Assembly: GCA_948567375.1 (NCBI GenBank)
Contig: OX419761.1
Coordinates: 49,602,501 to 49,666,500 of the forward strand
DNA: 64,000 nt
Direction: 5' to 3'
DNA from: Lunularia cruciata
Taxonomy: Eukaryota > Streptophyta > Marchantiopsida > Lunulariales > Lunulariaceae
The position numbers and the translations under genes were made by a program. Every line of letters starts with the position of its first letter. Within the stretch, counting starts at the first letter, position 1. Under the pieces are notes generated by a model, which saw nothing but the letters and a program-made list of their open reading frames with translations, searched no databases and was not told where the DNA came from. This document shows positions 21,726 to 35,441 of the stretch, one piece after another.

Positions 21726-22885
21726 TATAATGGGAAGGTCTAGGTTAGAGAACAACGACAGATCAATGGACAGTGAGGAGTTCATAGTACTAAATTTTGA
21801 AAATCACTTGGACACTAAAGAGGGCTAGGAAATATATAAGAGTGAAACTTTGAATTGAACTATAGCAACCAAGCAGTAGATTCATTTGGTGTGAGAAAAT
21901 GAGTTGTTAATCTTATAATCTTATTTTAACATTACTCAATGCTTTGAATCAGATACTCTCATTTTTTATAACCCATATTATTTATAATTATATGATTTCA
22001 AGCTATAAAAAATAAATTAATAATCTTTTAAGGCTAAAATTTTTGCTTGTGAGATGTCCATGTATTCATATAATACATATCAGTAATCCATTATTTACAA
22101 AGGTATCAAATCCATTCTCCTTGGATTCATAAGTGCCAGAATCTTATCAAGAACTATTAAATGAGTATTAGGAATATGAACGATCTTGATTTGAATGGGC
22201 AAGAATCTTTAGATGAGAAGTGAAAAAGAACATTTCACAATCAATGTTGATTTGACGTAAGAAAAGTGTAAGATAGAAGTAGATGTGAGAACCATGGAAG
22301 AATCTTTGTATTGTTTAAAAAATGAGTGTTCCTAAAACGGTATAAACTTCTAGCTTGTCAAAATTTTCCATGCTAAAAAAGGTTCAGCAAGTTGAGGTTG
22401 AATTTTATATCAATTCATGTTTTTGTTAATAGTTATGTTTTATTCTAAGCTGCATATAGAGTACCAAAAAAATTCCAGAAATGTCATAATAATAAAATTC
22501 AAGCAAGTTGGGAAATATCAAGAAAAATTGTTAAGAGAATTTTTATAATCCCTCAATTTTGATATATTTTTGAGTGAAGGGTATTGCTTCAATTATGACA
22601 TTTAAATGTAGAAAAATCTAAAGACAGTTTAAATTTACATATGGGTGATCTAAAAGCATGGAAGGATGTTGACCAATTCTACAGTGATTTCAGCAATGAA
22701 CTTTGAAATTTATGCTTTTCTTTGGTGCTTAATTGATTCAATTACGTTGTTGACAAGAGCACAATATTGTCTATTTGGCCGATCATCCTAGTACACTATA
22801 ATCTACAGCTTTGTATAAAGAAATTATTTTCTACTTTTAGCTCTTCTTATTCCAAGGAACAATTCAATGACAAGTGACAACACAG

Positions 22886-22886
22886 A

Positions 22887-22933
<47 letters not shown>

Positions 22934-22971
22934 TTTTTTTATTTTTTTAATTTTTTTTTTATTTTTTTTTT
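22886..22971. repeat. TA and poly-T low-complexity tract
   Basis: A short TA run followed by about 70 bases of nearly pure T with a few A interruptions. Read on the minus strand it is a poly-A tract and could be the tail of a LINE, SINE or processed copy, but no body of such an element is recognised on either side. Confidence 0.8.
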
Positions 22972-23803
22972 GCAATTGGTTTTGGATGAGTTGGAATTGC
23001 TATGAAGGGGAGTTTTGGCATCTAACACTAGTGCAAGAAAATAGAAGGAGACTTATAGATCGGAATGTGGAATATTGCTGCGGATAATCAACGACCATTG
23101 ATTTTGAAGATAAACTCCAAGTAAAAGCTCAATTTATCTAGCATATGGACCCAATTTTATTAGCAACAAATCTAAAATCGTTCACAAGCCTATATCTTCA
23201 AATCACATAAAATGGTTTCAAGATAGCCATCTACACAACAGTGAGTCTTGTAGTCATTTATCTTAACCATGAAAGAGAGTCCAACACAAGACCAAAAGTT
23301 GAAATGTATTATTTTAAATAACAATGTATTAACAATGTATTATTTTAAACAAAGTTCTTGAGTGTGCTATAACTATTCTAAGAGTTGAGTACGCTGCTCT
23401 AGGTAGAAATTTGAGATTTGACTATCTCATAATATGACGGATCCTAGATCTTGTCATTAAATTCAACATGGTAGATGATGATTCCTTGATATGTACATGA
23501 GGTAGCTCAATGAATATGTTACAAAGCAAAAAGTTCTAAATATGTGCACAATGCAATTTTTAAGGGAAATAACGGATTGGGTTGGAAACTAGACTCCAAG
23601 TATGTTATAAGAAAAGCGGAATCTATTTTAGCTCCATCAGATTTGTCATTTGGATCTTCTTTTCCATCTAAACGTGACAACATAATCAGAAAATCAGAGA
23701 AATTATATTATTTTTTAAAGGACTATTTATATAGAGGTTTAAATAGGTGAGAAGAGAGGGAAAAGTTTAAGCTACTGTGTGAGGAGCTACCTTTATATTT
23801 ATA

Positions 23804-23906
<103 letters not shown>

Positions 23907-24574
23907 CATAAAACTGAACCTGTGTGAGAGAGAGAGACCCAAGGTTGTTATATAAACGGTGTTGTTGACGATGAAATTTATGTGAATCCAGTGGAAGGGT
24001 ATGACATGACATGAATGAAGGCTGTAAGCAAAGGAAAAAATTTGGTTCCATATGGGTGGACTGATGAGATTACTTTTAACACTAGAAGGAATTAGGAGAC
24101 GTGACCACCACAGTTATGCATATATTGAGAAGCTTAACAGATGTATGATAGACAAAGTCTGGCATAAAGGTCTGCATTTCACAAGTTTTTAATTTCGCTT
24201 TAAGTGAGACTACGCATGAGGAGTATATCACCGTCTTTACTTTTGCATACCACATCACACCAATATCAGTCGTGTTCAACTATGTGATTACTGTTTTCTG
24301 CTTCATATCGCCTATCTTACAATGTTCAATGTTCATGGTCGAAGTTAAGACACAACTAGTCAGGTTATGTAAGAAACAGTTTCAAGCAAACATTTTTGTT
24401 ATTCTTCACTGTCGTGAACTCGAGTAGCTGAAATTCCCAGCTGACAACGTAGTCGGGGCAGTACATGATTCATGAAACCTGCAGCAACCATAATGATTCA
24501 TACCAGTGGTGATGTCAAACGAATTTGGGCTCTTTATTTGAGACCAAACTGTATCGGACTCCTCGTAGTGCTTA

Positions 24575-28193
<3,619 letters not shown>

Positions 28194-28215
28194 CTATACT
28201 TGGAGAAGAACTTGT

Positions 28216-28505
28216 AGTGTAGCACTAAGAGAGTCCTTTGAAAGTTCGAGATTCTGTGAATTTTGAGACTATCCTGTCATGATCAATAAGTGACAACTTA
28301 CATGCAAGCTGGCTCTTGGAAGAAACATTGAAAAAATTTAATAGTCTGATATACACCTGAGTAGCAGTAAGAGAGTCCTCTGAAAGTTCGAGATTCTGTG
28401 AATTTTGAGACTGTATTGTCATGATCAATAAGTGACTACTTACCGCAAGCGGACTCTTGATGAACGTCGAAATATTTTGTGGTCTGAATATACACTTGAG
28501 TTGCT
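28216..28505. repeat. Tandem duplication of 142 bp upstream of the carboxypeptidase gene
   Basis: agcactaagagagtccttt at 28221 and agcagtaagagagtcctct at 28363 each start a unit containing gaaagttcgagattctgtga and atcaataagtgac. The two units sit 60-350 bases before the start codon, in the promoter or 5' leader. Confidence 0.85.
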
Positions 28506-29183
28506 GATAGCTACGTTAGTTCAGTGAGTAAATTGACGACCTCGATGCTGACGGACAGATATAGAAGCTTGATGGCATGATCACGCCACAGATCCGAGTT
28601 AACCCAAACTACACAGATTTATACCATGATAAGGAAATGAAAAGACCACAAGTCTCGAGAAAAGAATGGAATGATCAATTGACTTCGGATTGATTGATTT
28701 GATTGAATCGTAAGGCTACGTATGTCCTATAGCTGACGTGACGAAATCAAACAGCAAGTTCTTCTGCCCTATTTCTACTGAAGTCGAAGGCACAACACGC
28801 ATGGAACCGGTGGAACTAAACGAATCGGAAATGGTGACTGGTGACTTTGTCGGAAGATGGAGAGGTTCTCTCAAGCACCATCATTCCCTGGTTTATGAAT
28901 AAATTATAGTAGTCGACTTTAAGCTCGGCTACCACTTTATGACATATACGAGCGATTTGAAGAACTCATGAAGTGTGATTTTAGCAAGTACGCAGATCTA
29001 GAGACGTAACTGTGACCATACCTGCATGATCGATCATATGAACGTGGAGAAACAGGAGCAGGTGAAGAGGAGAGCACACAATGTGCGAAAAGTTTATATA
29101 TTGTGAAGGTCTAAAACTGCTTGCGGGGCTTCCAAAGATTCTGGCCTTTACTTTGCCGTTGAGCAAGCTATAGCATAACTTGG
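28506..29183. other. Upstream region of the carboxypeptidase gene; no gene recognised
   Basis: No coding similarity seen on either strand between the promoter duplication and the copia LTR. No clear TATA box could be assigned. Confidence 0.4.
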
Positions 29184-29649
29184 TGAGAACCTTTCTTTCT
29201 GTTCTTTGAAGTAGAAGGTCTATCCTAAGTCATTTTGACTTTTGATGTATCAGGCATTCTAGCACTCAGCTTTCCGAGTCTCACCAAAGTAAACTCTCTG
29301 ATTGCACACAGCAGTACTCAATTCTCTCTCTCTCTCTCTCTCTCTGAGCCTTTAGAGATAGTACACAACAGTCACTCACACAGTAGGAAAGGCACCCCAG
29401 AGCTGCATAGAACACACCTGAAACAAGGTACAAGGTGCTGGGAATGACCCTTGTAGGAGAATTGACTTAAACAAGCACTGAGAAAACACATATATACACC
29501 AGGAAAAAAACTATAGGTGGTTTCTTTGCACAACCCTAATTAGTGTTGCACCCCAAGTTACCCTAAATATCCCGCAGAGCTTCTAGAGGAATGTAACAAA
29601 GCCCTAAGAGTAGAGAAGTCACTAAACTAGAGATTAACTAAATCTAACA
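29184..29649 (-). repeat. 3' LTR of copia element
   Basis: 466 bases; ends TGAGAACC and TCTAACA on the plus strand. Contains a (TC)n run at 29323-29345. On the minus strand it is preceded by the purine-rich aagtgagag next to 29650, the likely second-strand primer. Confidence 0.88.
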
Positions 29650-29749
29650 CTCTCACTTAATGAGAGTTAACGACAATTCCCATTCCTACTACACATTTCA
29701 TGTGTTTATCTTAAGGTAGTGCTTTTGTAAACACATCTGCTGTCATCTC

Positions 29750-31055
29750 CTACTTAGTGAAGTGAACTAACTTCACAACATTCTCCTTTTCTTTCTCCTC
29801 TACAAATCTTCTTCTAATCTCAATGTGCTTAGTCCTTGGGTGATGTACAGGATTTTTTCCAAGTGCTATACTTCTTGTATTATCACAATACAATGTAGTA
29901 GGACTTTCCTGCTCAAAACCCAGCTCCTTAAGAAGTCTCTTGTTCCAGATGACTTCTTGAGTAGCATTTGAGACAGCCATAAATTCTGCCTCAGTAGTAG
30001 CCATTGCAACAGATATTTGCTGTTTACTACACCAGCTGATTGCTCCACCACTAAGCATCATTACATATCCACTAGTTGATCTGATGTTATTTGTGTCATC
30101 TCCCCCACTAGCATCTGTATATGCTTCAAGTGTAGAAGCAAGTATGTTCCCTTGCTTTTTGTACTCCAAGAATGCATCTTGAAAGCCCTTTAAGTACTTG
30201 AATACTCTCTTTATACCTTTCCAATGTACTTGTGCAGGGTTGCTAGTATATCTAGCTAGTGCTCCCACTACATAGCATGTATCTGGTCTCGTACAGACCA
30301 TGATAAACATTAGAGAACCAAGAGCACTCTAATACAACGTTTTGAGCACGGTGATTCACCTCCCCATCTATGATTCTGCTGTGCTTCCACCCCAGATCAG
30401 GAGGTGTAGAGATAGGATTTGCCTCTATCATCTGATACTTAGCTAGTATGGATCTCCCATATTGTGGTTGACTGATCCAGATCCATCCTGCTTCTCTATC
30501 TCTGCTCACTTTGATTCCCAAAATGAGTTTTACAAGACCAAGGATAGTCATCTCAAAAACAAAGCACAAGAAATCTATCACTCCTTTGATAGATTCACTG
30601 TTCCCCAACAATAATAGATCATCTACATATACAGCTATGTATACGTCATCTCTAGTATACACACTCATGTTAGATTCTGCTTGTTTGAAATCTTGCTCTC
30701 TCAAGTATGAGTCTAGTTTCTCATACCAAGCTCTAGGAGCTTGCTTAAGACCATATAAAGCCTTCTTAAGCAAGCATACTTTTCCTTTGCCTTCAGTATA
30801 TCCATCTGGAACATCCATGTAGATAGTCTCTCTCAAATCTCCATTGAGAACGGCTGTTTTCACATCTAACTGCTCCACTTCACAATCTCTCTCTACTGCA
30901 AGAGCTAGAAACATGCAAATAGGTCCATACCTAGCAACATGTGCAAAAGTTTTTGAATAATCTATCAATGCTTTCTGATTGAAGCCCTTCGCAACAAGTC
31001 TTGCCTTGTACTTCAAGATTTCATCCTCAGCTCCACGTTGACCTTGAAAACCCAT
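29750..31055 (-). pseudogene. Reverse transcriptase and RNase H of copia element
   Basis: The first frame (31055-30252) has KARLVAKGFNQK, DVKTAVLNGDL, YGLKQAPRAWYEKL and the catalytic VYVDDLLLLG. The second frame (30310-29750) has RPDTCYVVGALARYTSNP, ISWCSKQQISVAMATTEAEF, LYCDNTRSIAL and RTKHIEIRRRFV, the copia RNase H end. The frames overlap with an indel near 30300. The upstream 31237-31013 segment (WELAIAEEKKSLQTNGTW) belongs to the same Pol before the RT. Confidence 0.9.
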
Positions 31056-31285
31056 TTACAGCAGATTGCTTTCCTACTTGGTGGTAAATCAGCTAGTACC
31101 CATGTACCATTAGTCTGAAGAGACTTCTTCTCTTCTGCTATAGCCAACTCCCAAGGACTAGAATCTGGTCTGAGCATAGCTTGCTGCAAAGTGTATGGAT
31201 CACAATCTTCATGAAAAATGTAAGATTCATCTAACATCTCTTCTGATAGAAAGCCAAGTCTGTTAATAGGTGTTCTATCTCTCTG

Positions 31286-32777
31286 TTATCTTCTTGGCTC
31301 TTTGCCCAGAAGTTTCATGTCATCTCTTGACATCTTTGGAATCTCACTCGGAGATTCTGCATCTGCAGTATGCTTTTGGGAGTTGTCTTCTATAATATAA
31401 GAATCAGAAACCACCATCTTTATAGGCCTTTTTTTGTACACCTTCAGACTCTCCTCTGGTGAACCATCAACTTCAGGTAGAGATTGCTCTTCTGATGATT
31501 GATCTGAAAAACTGACTCTGCAGCTTGGGAAGATAGGTTCATCAGGCTGATGAAACTGATCAGCTTGCTTCTTCAACTCATCACTGTTCTCACTTCAAGT
31601 CCTCAATTGTTCTCACTTCAAATCCTCAAGAGTACATCTCTACTTCTGATGATTTGTCCAGACTTAGGATTGTACAGAAGATATCCTTTCAGTCCCTCTT
31701 CATATCCTACAAAAAGCATTCTCTCAGCCTTCTTTCTGAGCTTCCTCCTTTACTCCTTGGGAATATGAACATAGGCAGGACATTAAAAAACTTTCAAAGC
31801 TGAAAGATTAGGTTTCTTACCATTTCAGCATTCTTCCGGAGTTCTTCCTTGCAATGTTGTGGTACCACTGATATTTCTAAGGAAATTTGCAGTGCTAATT
31901 ACAGCACCCCAAAAATTTCTCTCCAGCATGTTGAAGCATGGCCAGTGCTTTGTCCACTAGTGTCCTATTCAACCTTTCTGCAACTCCATTCTATGCAAGA
32001 CTGTCTCTGGCAGTACAGTCAAGAATTCCTTTCTCTGACAGAAAAGAGATCAATTCCTCATTCTTGTACTCTCTGCCTCTATCTGTTCTCAATCGCTTGA
32101 CTTTCCTCTCAATATGCAACTCAGCCATGGCTACAAAATTCTGGAATTTTTGCAGCACTTCATCCTTGCTTTTCATGAGATAGATAAATCTTTTTCTAGT
32201 GTAATCAATCATCCACAAAGGAAATATAGTAGGCTGCTCCACTCAATGATTTCTCAGTCATGTATCCCCACACATCAGAATGAACGACATCTAGAAGACT
32301 AAAAGCTCTAGATGAAGATTTTTTGGGGGTAGGAGCCTTGAGTGCCTTACCTTTCGCACACCCAATGCAGAATTTGAGTTTTCCTTTGGGATCTAGTTTC
32401 AACCCCTCCACTACCTTCTCTAAAGCATGTAGGTTTTGCTCTAACAAGTGCCCTAACCTCAAATGCCAAAGACGGATATCATTTATATTTTTTGCTACCA
32501 ATGCAAAATCAGAACAATCAGCTTCCATCAACTTGAACAGCTTCCCTTTGGCAGTACCATACCCAAGGACCAGCTCTCCTTTCTTCAAAGTGCATTGATT
32601 TTTGTTGCTCTCAAACAGAACATCCACTCCATGCTCCATGAGGCAATGTCCAGATATCAAGTTCTTGGTGTAATTTGGAACATAGAGCGCATCTTCCAAA
32701 TAGTTCTTACAAGAACTTGTATTAGATCTTCCCATGAAGGCAGTAAGAATGTTGGAAATTCCTAACACTAGATTCAA
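31286..32777 (-). pseudogene. Integrase of copia element
   Basis: LWHLRLGHLLEQNLHAL (GAG-pre-integrase His motif) and KFCIGCAKGKALKAP (Cys pair) are followed by LLDVVHSDVWGYM with the first catalytic Asp. The core continues in another frame (32242-31991: KVKRLRTDRGREYKNEELISFL, second Asp), then frames decay. The Ser/Glu-rich linker at 31576-31286 (PIFPSCRVSFSDQSSEEQS) leads towards RT. Confidence 0.82.
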
Positions 32778-32843
32778 AATCCCAGGTCCACAATGAACAC
32801 TCTTGGGACTCTTCAGAAGTTGAAGAGTTGAGAACAGCTCCTT

Positions 32844-33272
32844 CTAGTAATAGATATGAGAGGTGGCTCCAGAATCCAAGAACCATCCAGAATCATTTGT
32901 AGACAATTGCGATTCTGCCAACATTCCACAATCTAGCTCTTCTGCTGAGTACCCCTCCTCATCGCTTTCTATCTCATTGCACTCCTTTGTGTTGTAAGCT
33001 GAACTCCCATACTTTTGACCTTTTACTAGTTGAGGTCTCTTGCCTACCTTCTTCAACTCTTGTTCTCCCCTTTCTCCTCTCTTGCGACATATAGGTGCAA
33101 CATGACCTTTCTCATGATAGAAATAACAGGTCCTATCATCAACACTACTAACTCCTTTACCAGATTTACTCACTCTAGATTGCTTTGGTTTGCTCACTCT
33201 TCTATCTAGCACTCTCCTTGACCGAGAAGATGCACTAAATAGAGCAGAATCTCCCAAACCACTAAACTTCAT
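32844..33272 (-). pseudogene. Nucleocapsid and protease region of copia element
   Basis: A zinc knuckle reads C-Y-F-Y-H-E-K-G-H-V-A-P-I-C: the second Cys is changed to Tyr, so zinc binding would fail. The end of the ORF is GWFLDSGATSH, the protease active site (D-S-G-A). A TAG follows three codons later. Confidence 0.85.
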
Positions 33273-33475
33273 TTGCTAAACACTAGCAATTTATTAATCA
33301 CATAATCCCATGTGGCAACTTCAACGGGTAAAACTTTCAAAGCTACTATGACAGAGTGATAGCTTGGAGGGAAAGTCTTCAAGATATGGTTGATCTCATA
33401 TTTCTCTGTAGGGTACACCCATCCTCCTTGACACTCTTGAAGACCTATAACTTTGACAAGTGCAAAGTAAAATCA

Positions 33476-33835
33476 TCACCATCTTGCAATTTGGTGTTCC
33501 ACATCCCATCCCAACGGAACTTTCAAACCTCTCAACAAAGTAAAAATTCTTGAGTTATGCCAAATCTCCCAACTCCAAGCATAAGTGTCTACTAGGTCTC
33601 TAATTGGCTCTTGCATAGCCCTTAGCAAAAACCTCCTTGTAGTAGAGTGCTTGATTCTCTCCTCCTTGTTGGACTCAAGCTCATCTATCTCATGAGCTTC
33701 TATTGTCAAGTCTAAACAGTCATAACTGTCTAAGATACACTTCACATCCAAAGCCCAGGCTTTGTAGTTAATGTTTCTCAGTTTCTCTAGCTCTCTAAGT
33801 TCTCCTATCAACCCCAGTGGTGATTGTGTGCCCAT
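33476..33835 (-). pseudogene. Gag of copia element
   Basis: Starts at ATG 33835-33833, inside the primer-binding site. Reads NYKAWALDVKCILDSYDCLD, then ATTRRFLL-like HSTTRRFLLRAMQEPIRDLVD, the pattern of copia Gag (W-x-x-x-x-K-x-x-L, then an L-W-x-x-L region). The frame ends at 33476 with a shift. An upstream extension of the same frame runs into the LTR and is probably not used. Confidence 0.75.
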
Positions 33836-33839
33836 AACC
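33826..33839 (-). promoter_or_regulatory. Primer-binding site matching the anticodon arm of initiator tRNA-Met
   Basis: The minus strand reads GGTTATGGGCACAC, three bases inside the 5' LTR. Plant initiator tRNA-Met has the complement of GGTTATGGGCCCAC around its CAU anticodon, so 13 of 14 bases match. Priming by a cut tRNA half at this position is known for Drosophila copia. The usual 3'-end site (TGGTATCAGAGC) is absent here. Confidence 0.7.
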
Positions 33840-33842
33840 TGA

Positions 33843-34297
33843 TGAGAACCTTTTTTTCTGTTCTTCGAAGTAGAAGGTCTATCCTCAATCATTCTAACTT
33901 ATGATGTATCATATATTCTAGCACTAAGCTTTCCCAATCTCACTAGAGTACACACTCCTGATTGCACATAACAGTACTCAGTTCATTCTCTCTCAAAGCC
34001 TTCAGAGATAGTACACCGTAGTCACTCACTTAGCATGAAAACCACCCTAGAGTTAAACAGCATAGAACACATCAAAAACAAGGTACAAGGTGTTGGGAAT
34101 GACCCTTGTAGGAGAACTGACTTAAACAAACACTTAACACATATATACACCAAAAAAACCTTAGGTGGTTGCATTGCACAAACCTAATTACGGCTGCATC
34201 CCACATTACCCTAAATATCTAACGGAACTTCTAGAGGAATGTAACAAAGCCCTAAAAATAGAGAAGTCACTAAACTAAAGATTAACTAAATCTAACA
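33843..34297 (-). repeat. 5' LTR of copia element
   Basis: 455 bases, homologous throughout to 29184-29649 but lacking the long TC run and showing scattered substitutions and small indels. On the minus strand acatatatac-type AT-rich sequence may hold the TATA box. Confidence 0.88.
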
Positions 34298-35441
34298 TGA
34301 TTTGTCTCGAAGTTACAATTCTTATTCTTAAGAGACCATAGCCTTTCCACTCGTGCCTAAGATACAAATGTTCACACATCTAAGCTGAAATAGTTATTGT
34401 ACAAGTGAAATTCTAGACTATATATTTCCTTGCTGATATACCGACTCTGGAGTCACTGCTGTTGTCTTGGCAAACTTGGATCCGCTGCTCGTGCAAGAAG
34501 ACCCCCAGGATGCTGCTTGACCAGGCTGGTAATTGACTCACATTATCTACAGAAGATCATCCAGATATATTCCGTGTGAGGAGCCGTCTAAGTTCCCATC
34601 TGAAACGATACGTCCTGACCTTATTAGTTTTTTGATTTAGAGAAACTCCAATCTTAAAAGTAGGATCCTCCCCCGGTACCACCGATAAAGGAACGAGACA
34701 AGTGTCAACGTGCAAATTTCCCTTCAATGTTATTCACGTATTACCAAGTCACTAAGTTCGACAGTAGACTCGTGGCAATCCCAAACGAACACTGAAATTG
34801 AGCAGCTTCGGGTTGTTCATCTCAGAAGTACGTGTACGTCTCATTCCAGAAATTATTCTAGCCCGATTAGTTTCAGACAGGAAAATATTCTGCTGCATTT
34901 CTGCTCGAGAATGGTCTTTTTCTAGTTGTCTGGGTAATTCTCACTTTGACTGTAACGTTCACGAGATCCTGGCGTGATACGTTATTCAGCTTACTTCCAT
35001 ATCTAACAGTATCATACTATATGGGCCCCAGGATGGCACAGGTCTCCACACGAAACAAACCACATACTCAATGACAACTTTCGAATCTGCTTTATCTTCG
35101 AAATTCCAGGACTTTTCTCCGATCTATTTATGATGAAAGTTCTGAATTGATAACGTTGGCACTTGACCCGCCATGAGTAGAAACCAAATGTAAACATACA
35201 CATTCTTGGTAGGTGAAACTTTACCTAACTGCGAGGCGTGCAACAATTGCTAATTTAGTATCAATCGCTTGTATACAAGCTTACCACATTCATGGCAGAA
35301 GAGATTATCCTTTCCACAACATTGTCACCTGAGAAACTTCTGTCTAACTCCCTGACCTACTCCAACTGAAAGTATTTACTTAGCTCAATGTAACCAGCCG
35401 ATCAAAATTTTAGTTAATTAACTCGTCATCTGCAGAAACAT
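34298..35441. other. No gene recognised; 3' flank of the CwfJ-domain gene
   Basis: No transposon or coding similarity is seen. GC content and lack of AT-rich decay resemble the gene neighbourhood, so this is likely 3' UTR and spacer of the minus-strand gene that ends at 35442. Confidence 0.45.

Larger units (their letters stand above)
29184..34297 (-). mobile_element. Ty1/copia retrotransposon with both LTRs, pol interrupted
   Basis: The LTRs (29184-29649 and 33843-34297) have matching ends; on the minus strand they start TGTTAGA and end GGTTCTCA. Domain order from 33835 down is gag, protease, integrase, RT, RNase H, the copia order (integrase before RT). The frame is broken by stops and shifts (for example TAG after the protease at 32844). 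The two LTRs differ at many positions (456 against 466 bases), so the insertion is not recent. The 5-base flanks (cttgg and tgatt) do not match, so no target duplication is left. It separates the two host genes. Confidence 0.92.
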
